Shown here: positions 53,599-63,303 of the stretch, one piece after another
Layout of the letters: each line of letters opens with the position of its first letter
Position numbering within the stretch: the stretch's first letter is position 1
NCBI GenBank assembly: GCA_910588925.1
Contig: CAJURV010000001.1
Span: 23,516 to 87,515 of the forward strand
Direction of reading: 5' to 3'
DNA length: 64,000 nt
From: an uncultured Rikenellaceae bacterium
Lineage (GTDB): Bacteria > Bacteroidota > Bacteroidia > Bacteroidales > Rikenellaceae
Notes under the pieces: model-generated
Database searches by the model: none
What the model was told of the DNA's origin: nothing
The model's input: only the letters and a program-made list of their open reading frames with translations
Position numbers and translations under genes: made by a program

Positions 53599-55388
53599 TG
53601 TACGACGGACGATTCCTACCAACGAGCGCCAAAGAGGCGCATGAGGCCGGCATCGAGCGGTTCGACATAATACTGTTCTCCGGCGACGCATACGTCGACC
53701 ACCCCTCTTTCGGCGTGGCCGTCATAGCCCGCATACTGGAGGCCGAGGGCTACACCGTGGCCGTAGTGCCGCAACCTAACTGGCGCGACGACCTGCGCGA
53801 CTTCCGCAAGATGGGAGCGCCGCGGCTATTCTTCGGTGTCACGGCCGGCAATATGGACTCCATGGTAAACCACTACACCGCCGCCCGGCGTCTGCGATCG
53901 GACGACGCCTACACCCCGGGAGGACGGGCTGGAGCGCGCCCCGATTACGCCACCACCGTCTACACCCGCATACTCAAACGTTTGTACCCCGATGTGCCGG
54001 TAGTGATAGGCGGCATAGAGGCATCGCTAAGACGCCTCGCGCACTACGATTATTGGCATGACAGAATGATGCCGTCAATACTCGTAGACAGCGGCGCCGA
54101 CCTGCTCTGTTACGGTCTCGGCGACAAGGCCATGCCGCGCATAGCACGCTTCATAGCCGACGGCTTCAACAAAAAGAGGTTGCACACGCTACGGCAGACC
54201 GCCTACATCACCGACCGCGAAGGGCTGGCACGTCTCGACCCCGAAGAGACCGTAACCCTGCACCCGTACGAGGAGTGTCTCAAAAATAAAAAGCTGTTAG
54301 GCAAGAACTTCGTACACATAGAGACACAATCGAACGTCATGGAGCCCAAACGCCTCGTGGAGGAGACCGACGGACGTTTCGTCGTTGTGAACGCCCCATA
54401 TCCGCATCTCGACACAAAAGAGATAGACCGCACCTACGACCTGCCCTTCACACGCATGCCACATCCCCGATATCGCGGTAAAGGCGACATCCCGGCTTGG
54501 GAGATGATAAAATTTTCGGTCAATACCCACCGCGGATGCTTCGGCGGTTGCAGCTTCTGTACCATATCTGCCCATCAGGGCAAGTTCATATCGTCGCGCT
54601 CCGAAGAGTCGATCCTGCGTGAGGTGCGCGCCATCACGCGTATGGAGGGGTTTCGCGGATACCTCTCGGACATAGGAGGCCCCTCGGCCAACATGTACGG
54701 CATGAAAGGACGCAACGAACGCGCCTGCCGCACATGCAAACGCCCGTCGTGCCTGTTCCCCAAGGTGTGTCCCAACCTGGATAACGGCCACGAACGACTG
54801 TTGGAGCTGTATCGCAAAGTAGACGCCGTGGAGGGAATAAAAAAATCGTTCATAGGCAGCGGCATAAGATACGACCTGTTCGACGACCGGTTCGGAGACG
54901 CCTACTTACGCGAAGTGATCGTAAACCACACATCGGGCAAACTGAAAGTAGCCCCGGAACACACCGAAGACGAAGTGCTCGCCATGATGCGCAAACCGCC
55001 TTTCGCCCTATTCGAAAGGCTCAACGAACGGTTCAGGCGAATATGCGAACAAAACGGGCTCCGATACCTGCTAATACCCTATTTCATATCGTCGCACCCG
55101 GCATGCCGCATGGAGGATATGAAAAGGCTGGCGACACGTATGCGCGGCCTCGACTTCAGGTTAGAACAGGTGCAGGATTTCACCCCTACCCCCATGACTC
55201 TCTCATCCACCATATTTTACACAGGCATAGACCCATACACGGATAAACCCGTATTCACCGAACACGATCCTGAACGCAAGAAACAACAAAAAAGTCTGTT
55301 TTTCGGTAGCCCCGGAGCGGATAGGAGGGGCGCAGGTAACGATAACCGGAAAAAAGATTACAGCAGACGACAATGGAATAAAAGGTAA
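53598..55388 (+). CDS. YgiQ-family radical SAM protein
   Basis: 596 residues. N-terminal UPF0313 part (FLPTSAKEAHEAGIERFDIILFSGDAYVDHPSFG), B12-binding-like fold, then the radical SAM core with CFGGCSFC (CX3CX2C, cluster cysteines) near residue 315, then the DUF3362 C-terminal region with CRTCKRPSCLFPKVCPN and VAPEHTEDEVL. The last 40 residues are basic and low-complexity. The reaction is unknown. ATG at 53598 overlaps the queA stop; earlier in-frame codons lie inside queA. Pairing with queA hints at a tRNA-modification link, which is inference. Confidence 0.9.
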   Translation: MYDGRFLPTSAKEAHEAGIERFDIILFSGDAYVDHPSFGVAVIARILEAEGYTVAVVPQPNWRDDLRDFRKMGAPRLFFGVTAGNMDSMVNHYTAARRLRSDDAYTPGGRAGARPDYATTVYTRILKRLYPDVPVVIGGIEASLRRLAHYDYWHDRMMPSILVDSGADLLCYGLGDKAMPRIARFIADGFNKKRLHTLRQTAYITDREGLARLDPEETVTLHPYEECLKNKKLLGKNFVHIETQSNVMEPKRLVEETDGRFVVVNAPYPHLDTKEIDRTYDLPFTRMPHPRYRGKGDIPAWEMIKFSVNTHRGCFGGCSFCTISAHQGKFISSRSEESILREVRAITRMEGFRGYLSDIGGPSANMYGMKGRNERACRTCKRPSCLFPKVCPNLDNGHERLLELYRKVDAVEGIKKSFIGSGIRYDLFDDRFGDAYLREVIVNHTSGKLKVAPEHTEDEVLAMMRKPPFALFERLNERFRRICEQNGLRYLLIPYFISSHPACRMEDMKRLATRMRGLDFRLEQVQDFTPTPMTLSSTIFYTGIDPYTDKPVFTEHDPERKKQQKSLFFGSPGADRRGAGNDNRKKDYSRRQWNKR

Positions 55389-55660
55389 ATCAGAAAAACA
55401 TTGTTTTACAAACAATTAACCAACACACAATCGTAAAACAGGTTTCGGTAATTGTACAGTAAAAATTTAGGAACATTTTCTGCGAACAACTACGATATTC
55501 GCCTTATCGACCCTTATTTCATTTCGGCTGCATAGGCTTAGAAACACGCCGCAATACATACAACAACCCCGAGACGCCGTGTTCACTGCCACCAAATAAA
55601 ACTACCGAAGGTGTAGTTTATCAGAAAGGGGTCCGTGACCCCCACAAAAATTTCGGAAAA
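55389..55660. other. Gap between ygiQ and the dnaB promoter
   Basis: No gene. Contains repeat copy A4 (55571-55644), in minus orientation, so its hairpin here does not follow a minus-strand gene. No T-run terminator for queA-ygiQ was found. Confidence 0.6.
55571..55644 (-). repeat. Family A repeat, copy A4
   Basis: Minus strand: hairpin GGGGTC-ACG-GACCCC (55628-55642), then TTTCTGATAAACTACACC, TTCGGTAG and GCAGTGAACACGGC. About three quarters identical to A3 over 75 bases. The stem has T-A where A3 has A-T, a compensated double change. Confidence 0.85.
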
Positions 55661-55692
55661 TTTTACCGGCAAAACTATTTTCGTTATCTTTG
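55661..55692 (+). promoter_or_regulatory. dnaB promoter
   Basis: TATCTTTG at 55685-55692 with TTTT at 55661-55664 (20-base spacer). ACCGGCAAAACT occurs at 55665 and again at about 55714 around it. Confidence 0.6.
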
Positions 55693-55779
55693 GCTTCGCC
55701 TTAGATACGGCGCACCGGCAAAACTCCGGCACCCGGCTGTCCGTATCTTCATCAAGGTTTTGTCAAACATACGTACACA

Positions 55780-57348
55780 ATGGCAAAGAGAGACAGTAAC
55801 TTCAACAACACCAGCCAGATAATATCCGCATTAAGCAAAGAGGGCGGTTACGTTCCGCCTCAGGCCGTCGATTTGGAAGAGGCGGTATTGGGAGCCATAA
55901 TGGTGGAACCCAACTCCATATTCTCGGTGATAGAGATATTGAGCCCCGAATCTTTCTACAAAGAGAGCCACCGTATAATCTACCAAGCGGCACTCGACCT
56001 CTCGGCCAAACACGAACCCGTCGACCTATACACCCTGAGCGACATGCTCAGACGGAAAAAACAACTCACCGAAGTGGGCGGCGTCGTCTATCTGACCTCG
56101 CTTACGCAAAAGGTTGGTTCTGCAGCGCACATAGAGTTCCATGCCCAGCTCATAGCCCAGAAACACATACAGCGCGAGCTCATCCGGGCCTCGGTGGACA
56201 TACAGAAGAACTCGTTCAACGACGACCTCGACGTCACCGACCTCATCGACTACGCAGAGGCCCAGATATTCAAGGTTTCGGAGGGCAATATCAAGCGCGA
56301 CGTGCAATCGTCGTTCGACGTGGTTAAAAAGGCGCTCAAACAGATAGAGGAGGCCAAGAACAAACCCGACGGACTGAGCGGCGTACCGACGGGCTTCAAC
56401 GACTTGGACAAACTCACGCTCGGATGGCAACCGTCCGATTTGGTGATCATAGCGGCCCGTCCCGCCATGGGTAAAACCGCTTTCGTGCTCAGCATGGCGC
56501 GAAACATGGCTATAGACTTCCATCGCGGAGTAGCCATATTCTCGCTGGAAATGAGCTCCGTGCAGCTTATAACGCGTCTTATAGTGTCCGAATCGGGCAT
56601 AGGTTCTTCAACCATCAAGAGCGGCCGACTCACACCCGAGGAGTGGGCCCATCTCGAAAAATCCATAGTGCCGCTGCAAGACGCACCGCTCTACATCGAC
56701 GACACTCCCGCCCTCTCCATATTCGAGTTCAGATCCAAAGCCCGCAGGCTCAAGGTTCAATACGACATACAGTTGATAATAATCGACTACCTCCAGCTTA
56801 TGACCGGCCCCTCCGACACGCGCGGCAACCGCGAACAGGAGGTATCGTCTATCTCGCGCTCGCTCAAGGCCATAGCCAAAGAGCTGGAGATACCGATAAT
56901 AGCCCTTTCGCAGCTCAACCGCTCCGTGGAGACTCGCGGAGGCAACAAACGCCCGCAGCTCTCGGACCTTCGCGAATCGGGAGCCATAGAGCAGGATGCC
57001 GACATAGTGGCATTCATACACCGCCCCGAGTATTACGGCATGACCCACGACGAATCGGGCATACCCATCCCGCCCGGCACGGCTGAATTTATCGTAGCGA
57101 AGCACCGTAACGGCGCCACCGACATAATAAATCTCAAATTCCGTGCGGAACAGGCCCGCTTCACCAACTTCGACGAGCTCGACCAGCTGACCGGAGGCGG
57201 CGGATACGTGGAATACGGAAGCTCCATAGGCTCTGCCGCCGGCATAAACGCCCCGGGCAATGCCCAGATGCCGTCCGGACCGTTCGGCGGCGAATTCGAC
57301 ACCCCCGTTGGCAGCGACTTCTCATCCGACAGCGGCTCGCCGTTCTGA
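55780..57348 (+). CDS. dnaB: Replicative DNA helicase DnaB
   Basis: Hexameric 5'-3' helicase of the replisome, 522 residues. The N-terminal helical domain (PPQAVDLEEAVLGAIMVEPNSI) spans about 20-130, with a linker. The RecA-like domain has Walker A ARPAMGKTAF, the SLEMSSVQLITRL block, Walker B LIIIDYLQLM, LSQLNRSVE and the arginine-finger block LSDLRESGAIEQDADIV. The C-terminal 50 residues (GGGYVEYGSS...SDSGSPF) are Gly/Ser-rich and disordered, beyond the usual end at FRAEQARFTNF. No inteins. The FtsE-like gene follows after 47 bases. Confidence 0.96.
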   Translation: MAKRDSNFNNTSQIISALSKEGGYVPPQAVDLEEAVLGAIMVEPNSIFSVIEILSPESFYKESHRIIYQAALDLSAKHEPVDLYTLSDMLRRKKQLTEVGGVVYLTSLTQKVGSAAHIEFHAQLIAQKHIQRELIRASVDIQKNSFNDDLDVTDLIDYAEAQIFKVSEGNIKRDVQSSFDVVKKALKQIEEAKNKPDGLSGVPTGFNDLDKLTLGWQPSDLVIIAARPAMGKTAFVLSMARNMAIDFHRGVAIFSLEMSSVQLITRLIVSESGIGSSTIKSGRLTPEEWAHLEKSIVPLQDAPLYIDDTPALSIFEFRSKARRLKVQYDIQLIIIDYLQLMTGPSDTRGNREQEVSSISRSLKAIAKELEIPIIALSQLNRSVETRGGNKRPQLSDLRESGAIEQDADIVAFIHRPEYYGMTHDESGIPIPPGTAEFIVAKHRNGATDIINLKFRAEQARFTNFDELDQLTGGGGYVEYGSSIGSAAGINAPGNAQMPSGPFGGEFDTPVGSDFSSDSGSPF

Positions 57349-57395
57349 CGCAGAGAGGTAAACCACGAGACAAAAGATCAGAAAAACAGACACAA

Positions 57396-58523
57396 GTGCA
57401 CGACAACACCAACATAAAGCTACGCGGCGCATACATCGCCACTCCGATGTCCGGAGGCAGAAGGCGCGTCATTCTCCGAAACGCAGACCTCGACGTATCG
57501 GAGGGCGAACTCATATATCTCATAGGCAAGGTAGGTAGCGGCAAGAGCAGCCTGTTGAAGACTCTCTACGGAGAGGCTCCTCTCGCCCGCGGCAGAGGCA
57601 TGGTAGCCGGATTCCGTCTCGACGGGCTTGTCAAAAGCGACATACCCATGCTAAGACGCAAGTTAGGCATGGTGTTTCAGGACTTTCAGCTATTGCAGGA
57701 CCGCACTGTGTATCAGAACATGAGCTTCGTTCTGCGGGCGACTGGCTGGCGCGATCCGGAACATATCCGCCACCGCATAGAAGAGACGCTCGACACTATA
57801 GGCTTACGCCACAAGATGGGCAGTATGCCCCACCAGCTCTCCGGCGGAGAACAGCAACGCGTAGCCGTCGGACGCGCCTTTCTCAACAGACCGGCCGTCA
57901 TACTGGCCGACGAGCCCACCGGCAATCTCGACCCCGAGAGCGCAACGGAGGTGATGGAGCTGTTCATTAAACTGGCCTCGCGCGGATGCAGCATACTGTT
58001 GGCAACGCACAACGTATCGCTCATAGAACAATATCCGGCCCGTATCGTACGCATAAACGGCGGAACTCTCGAGGAGGTAGACCATGCCGCGGTATTCGGC
58101 ACAACGGCCACGGAAACATCCGTTTCGTCATACACTCCCGGGCCACAGACATTCTCCGCACCGCAAACTTTTTCCGCACCGCAGATGTTCATACAGCCGC
58201 AACAGACGGTCCCCGAACCGTCGTACAGGCCGGCAATCGCCATGCAGGAGCAACAACCAGCACCCGTTCCCATGTTCGTACAGGGAGAACGTTTCGTAGC
58301 GGACACACAAGCGGCATATAGCCCAATCGCATCTTCGCAGACCGCCTGTTATAACGACCCGCGGAACCGATTCGGGGAACACGACGAATATACCGCCCAA
58401 CCCCTTTTCCCCGGAGCACGTCACGATTTTTTCACCCCCGCCAGCGAGGCTTCGGAGAGCTATCCCGACAACGGCAACGACTTATGGAGCGGAGAAGAAA
58501 AAATAGGCGACGATTACATATAA
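57396..58523 (+). CDS. FtsE-like ABC ATPase with long disordered C-terminal tail
   Basis: 375 residues. Residues 1-225 are a compact ABC ATPase: Walker A GKVGSGKSS, Q-loop VFQDFQLL, signature HQLSGGEQQRVAVGRAF, Walker B ILADEPTGNLDPES and LLATHN, closest to FtsE of the FtsEX divisome complex. Residues from about 229 on are low-complexity, Pro/Gln/Ser/Tyr-rich, with PQTFSAP repeated, ending acidic (LWSGEEKIGDDYI). FtsE is normally about 220-230 residues, so the tail is unusual. No ftsX is in the window. GTG at 57396 is the only start that keeps the first strand (NIKLRGAYI). Confidence 0.82.
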   Translation: MHDNTNIKLRGAYIATPMSGGRRRVILRNADLDVSEGELIYLIGKVGSGKSSLLKTLYGEAPLARGRGMVAGFRLDGLVKSDIPMLRRKLGMVFQDFQLLQDRTVYQNMSFVLRATGWRDPEHIRHRIEETLDTIGLRHKMGSMPHQLSGGEQQRVAVGRAFLNRPAVILADEPTGNLDPESATEVMELFIKLASRGCSILLATHNVSLIEQYPARIVRINGGTLEEVDHAAVFGTTATETSVSSYTPGPQTFSAPQTFSAPQMFIQPQQTVPEPSYRPAIAMQEQQPAPVPMFVQGERFVADTQAAYSPIASSQTACYNDPRNRFGEHDEYTAQPLFPGARHDFFTPASEASESYPDNGNDLWSGEEKIGDDYI

Positions 58524-58538
58524 AAAAGCGTCGGACAT

Positions 58539-58570
58539 ATTGTTTTTTCCGATAATTTCGACTATTTTTG
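58539..58570 (+). promoter_or_regulatory. gyrB promoter
   Basis: TATTTTTG at 58563-58570 with ATTG at 58539-58542 (20-base spacer); 86 bases before gyrB. Confidence 0.6.
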
Positions 58571-58656
58571 TGATTGGAAAAATAGGGACTTGTCGAATTT
58601 AACCGATTTTTTCACCGCCCCTTTTCGACAAGCCTCCAAAAAGCGATTGTTTATAA

Positions 58657-60624
<1,968 letters not shown>

Positions 60625-60630
60625 CACCAC

Positions 60631-60662
60631 ACAGGCACATGGAACGATGTGCCTGTTTTTTA
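60631..60662 (+). terminator. Terminator of gyrB
   Basis: ACAGGCACAT / ATGTGCCTGT (10-bp stem, 5-base loop) and a T-run. Confidence 0.92.
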
Positions 60663-60792
60663 TATCGCTTGTAAGCCGAAAGCGCAGAGCTACAGACACC
60701 TTTTCGCCACGGCAGACCATGTCGAGCCAGGCTTACCGAAAAACGTTTTACAAAGCACTGCTACAATAATCGCAAAGCCCTGTACCCCAGCC

Positions 60793-61278
60793 ATGTCAGA
60801 AACTCTGAACATACCATCGAACGCATCAAAAGAGACGGTATACGACTCTCTTATAACGCAATTATCGGCACTCATCGCCGCCGAGACCGACCGAACGGCC
60901 GCATTAGCCAATGTTACGGCTGCACTACACGAGGCCTTGGGGTTCTTCTGGACCGGCTTTTACCTGATAAAGAACGACAGACTAACGCTCAATGTATTTC
61001 AAGGCCCCATAGCGTGCAGTCGCATAGCGTACGGACGCGGCGTGTGCGGTACGGCATGGGCCGAGAAAAGAACGATAAAGGTAGACGACGTCGACGAATT
61101 TCCCGGACACATAGCCTGTTCGTCGCTATCTCGAAGCGAGATAGTGGTGCCGCTGGTGAAAAACGGCAAAGTATTGGGTGTGTTGGACATAGACTCCGAC
61201 AAGCCGACGATGTTCGACGACACCGACCGCGAAAAGCTCGAAAAACTATGCGAAATCATAGTCTGCACATGTTTCTGA
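60793..61278 (+). CDS. Free methionine-(R)-sulfoxide reductase (GAF domain)
   Basis: 161-residue GAF-domain enzyme reducing free Met-R-sulfoxide, an oxidative-stress repair function. Its three catalytic cysteines are recognisable: QGPIACSRI, GRGVCGTAW and HIACSSLSRSEIVVP, spaced as in YebR/fRMsr. ATG at 60793 is chosen because the GAF fold starts about 20 residues later and a longer reading adds an unrelated Cys/Lys stretch that overlaps the gyrB terminator. The downstream metal-uptake genes are 50 bases away and may be in the same unit. Confidence 0.9.
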   Translation: MSETLNIPSNASKETVYDSLITQLSALIAAETDRTAALANVTAALHEALGFFWTGFYLIKNDRLTLNVFQGPIACSRIAYGRGVCGTAWAEKRTIKVDDVDEFPGHIACSSLSRSEIVVPLVKNGKVLGVLDIDSDKPTMFDDTDREKLEKLCEIIVCTCF

Positions 61279-61328
61279 CGCACAGCGGCTAAAAAAACAG
61301 TTACACAACAAAAAACACATAAAAAACC

Positions 61329-62195
61329 ATGAAGAAATACATAATCGCCCTTGCCGCCATACTGTCTTTAGGCGGTTGCGACAATATCACCAAGCACGAC
61401 AAACCTACGATAGCCGTATCCATAGAGCCGTTACGTTATTTCGTGGAGAGAATCGCCGGCGACGACTTCGATGTGGTATCCATAATACCCGAGGGCGCCT
61501 CGGCAGAAAGCTACGAGCCCACTCCGCAGAACATGCGCGATGCCATCACTTCCGACCTTTTCTTCTGCATAGGGTTGCTAGACAACGAACGAAACATGAT
61601 AGAGGCGGCCGAAGCCGACACCACGGCACGTGTCATCGAGCTATACAAATCGTGCCTGCTGATGGCCCCCGACGGCCGTTACCTCACGGAGGGCGTCGAC
61701 TACAGCGACTCGCTCCGGGGCGTCGATCCGCACGTATGGATCTCGCCGGCCAACGGGTTCCGAATGTCGGAAAAGATAGCCGAAGAGTTATGCCGGCTCA
61801 ATCCGGATAAAGCCACACAATACCGTAAAAACAAGGCTCTGCTCCAGAACGATATAGACCTGCTCTACTTCCTCGCGCTCACCAAAGCTCAGAACAAACG
61901 CCTCCCCAAAGCCATAATCTACCATCCGGCGCTGACCTATATGGCCGATTGTTGCTTTTTCGAGCAGATAGCTATCGAAAAAGACGGTAAAGAACCATCG
62001 GCGGCCTACATCAAGGAGATAATAGAGATAGGGCGTAAAAACGGCGTAAAAAGAGTTTTTTATCAATCGCAACTGAATCCGGAAAGCGTGAAAACCATAG
62101 CCGACGAGATAGGTGCGACCCCTACAGAGTTCAACCCGTTGGCTAAAAACTGGTTGCTAAGCCTCAAGACACTTATAGAGCAGATATATGAATAG
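61329..62195 (+). CDS. Zinc/metal ABC transporter substrate-binding lipoprotein (ZnuA-like)
   Basis: 288 residues; MKKYIIALAAILSLGGC is a lipoprotein signal with Cys17. The cluster A-I metal-binding fold is shown by TIAVSIEPLRYFVERIAGDDFDV, EGASAESYEPTPQNMRDA, DPHVWISPANG (His ligand), IIYHPALTYMADCC (His ligand) and a long helix. Where ZnuA normally has a His (GxxPHxYEPTP) this protein has Ala-Glu-Ser, so the first metal ligand is missing; no His-rich loop is present. The metal could be zinc, manganese or iron. It overlaps the ATPase gene by 8 bases. Confidence 0.85.
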   Translation: MKKYIIALAAILSLGGCDNITKHDKPTIAVSIEPLRYFVERIAGDDFDVVSIIPEGASAESYEPTPQNMRDAITSDLFFCIGLLDNERNMIEAAEADTTARVIELYKSCLLMAPDGRYLTEGVDYSDSLRGVDPHVWISPANGFRMSEKIAEELCRLNPDKATQYRKNKALLQNDIDLLYFLALTKAQNKRLPKAIIYHPALTYMADCCFFEQIAIEKDGKEPSAAYIKEIIEIGRKNGVKRVFYQSQLNPESVKTIADEIGATPTEFNPLAKNWLLSLKTLIEQIYE

Positions 62196-62958
62196 CGCGT
62201 TGATAAAGCTCGACGGCGTTTCTGCCGGCTATGACGGAACCATAGTGCTCCGACATGCCGACCTTACTGTAAACGACAGAGATTTCATAGGGGTAATAGG
62301 CCCGAACGGAGGCGGCAAAACCACGCTCGTGAAACTATTGCTCGGACAGATATCCCCTGCCACTGGCACGGTAAAACGCTCGGAAAGACTCGAACGCATA
62401 GGCTATCTTCCGCAAGCCGACTCAACGGACAGGGCTTTCCCGATAACGGTCAAGGAGGTGGTCTTATCCGGCTTACAATCGACCAAAGGGATATTCGGAC
62501 ATTACGGCAAGAAAGACCGCCTGAAAGCGGCTGAAATAATGGCCCGTTGCGGAATAAGCCATCTTGCCGACAAACTCGCAGGCGAACTGTCCGGGGGACA
62601 ACTGCAGAGAGCATTTCTGTGCAGAGCCCTCGTATCGGCGCCGCAACTACTGATTCTCGACGAACCTAACACATACGTAGACAGCAAGTTCGAAAGCGAA
62701 TTATACGAACTTCTACGCGAGCTCAACGAATCAATGGCCATAATCGTAGTCTCCCACGACGTAGGCACCATAGCTTCGTACGTAAAGAGTATCGCGTGCG
62801 TCAACGGATGCCTCCATTACCACAACTCGAATATCATATCGCAGGAAGATCTGGACAGGTACGAATGCCCAATATTGTTGGTAACACACGGAGATGTCCC
62901 TCATACCGTATTGGAGACACACAAGCATACGGAACATTGCCGTTGCGGACAAGAATAG
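62188..62958 (+). CDS. Metal ABC transporter ATP-binding protein (ZnuC-like)
   Basis: 256 residues. Walker A GPNGGGKTT, Q-loop YLPQADSTDRAFPITVKEVV, signature LSGGQLQRAFLCRAL, Walker B LLILDEPNTYVD and switch His in VVSHDVG. The YLPQ and PITVxEVV pattern is typical of the zinc/manganese importer group. The C-terminus has a His/Cys-rich tail (HKHTEHCRCGQE) that could bind metal. A strong terminator follows at once, so no ZnuB permease is in this operon; it must be encoded elsewhere or be lost. Confidence 0.9.
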   Translation: MNSALIKLDGVSAGYDGTIVLRHADLTVNDRDFIGVIGPNGGGKTTLVKLLLGQISPATGTVKRSERLERIGYLPQADSTDRAFPITVKEVVLSGLQSTKGIFGHYGKKDRLKAAEIMARCGISHLADKLAGELSGGQLQRAFLCRALVSAPQLLILDEPNTYVDSKFESELYELLRELNESMAIIVVSHDVGTIASYVKSIACVNGCLHYHNSNIISQEDLDRYECPILLVTHGDVPHTVLETHKHTEHCRCGQE

Positions 62959-62980
62959 ATATATTTAACAAAGGATGTTC

Positions 62981-63007
62981 AAGGATGGCGATGCCATCCT
63001 TTTTTAT
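62981..63007 (+). terminator. Terminator of the znuA-znuC unit
   Basis: AAGGATGGC-GAT-GCCATCCTT hairpin followed by TTTTT. Confidence 0.92.
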
Positions 63008-63080
63008 TTGCTAATTCTCACAGAACAGAGAGGAAAAACCCAAAATTAAAACGTTTTAGCAAAAATTCACACTATTCGTT

Positions 63081-63230
63081 TTACAAGATAATACACTGAA
63101 AGCAAACAACATAACACACCAAAATTAAAAGAAATAGACAACAGCTCAACCCTTCGAGAAGACGATAAACCGTACGGACATACAAACTCCTCGCAAATTT
63201 TAGATTTACGAGGAGTTTACTGTTAATCAT
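63081..63230 (-). CDS. Candidate small membrane protein (49 aa)
   Basis: Tentative gene in an otherwise empty region. It reads MINSKLLVNLKFARSLYVRT, a basic N-terminus, then one long hydrophobic Cys-rich segment (LSCCLFLLILVCYVVCFQC) and the ending IIL. It begins 29 bases below a full -7 match (TACATTTG on the minus strand). The 5' part of the coding region folds into a 10-bp stem (63184-63193 with 63209-63218), which might hide or regulate translation. It could equally be a non-coding RNA, or chance. Confidence 0.35.
   Translation of the reverse strand: MINSKLLVNLKFARSLYVRTVYRLLEGLSCCLFLLILVCYVVCFQCIIL
63184..63218. repeat. Stem-loop AAACTCCTCG / CGAGGAGTTT
   Basis: Perfect 10-bp stem with a 15-base AT-rich loop; no T-run follows on either strand, so it is not a clear terminator. 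Confidence 0.75.
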
Positions 63231-63257
63231 AAGCCGTTTTATAGGATGTGTTCTGTT

Positions 63258-63291
63258 ACAAATGTAATAAATGGTGTTATTTACATTTGTA
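63258..63291. repeat. Inverted pair of TACATTTG boxes
   Basis: ACAAATGTAA (from 63258) and TTACATTTGT (to 63290) are an inverted pair 12 bases apart. Each contains a full TAnnTTTG -7 box, one per strand (minus 63259-63266, plus 63282-63289). They may be two promoters or an operator. Confidence 0.5.
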
Positions 63292-63303
63292 CAACAACCA
63301 CTT

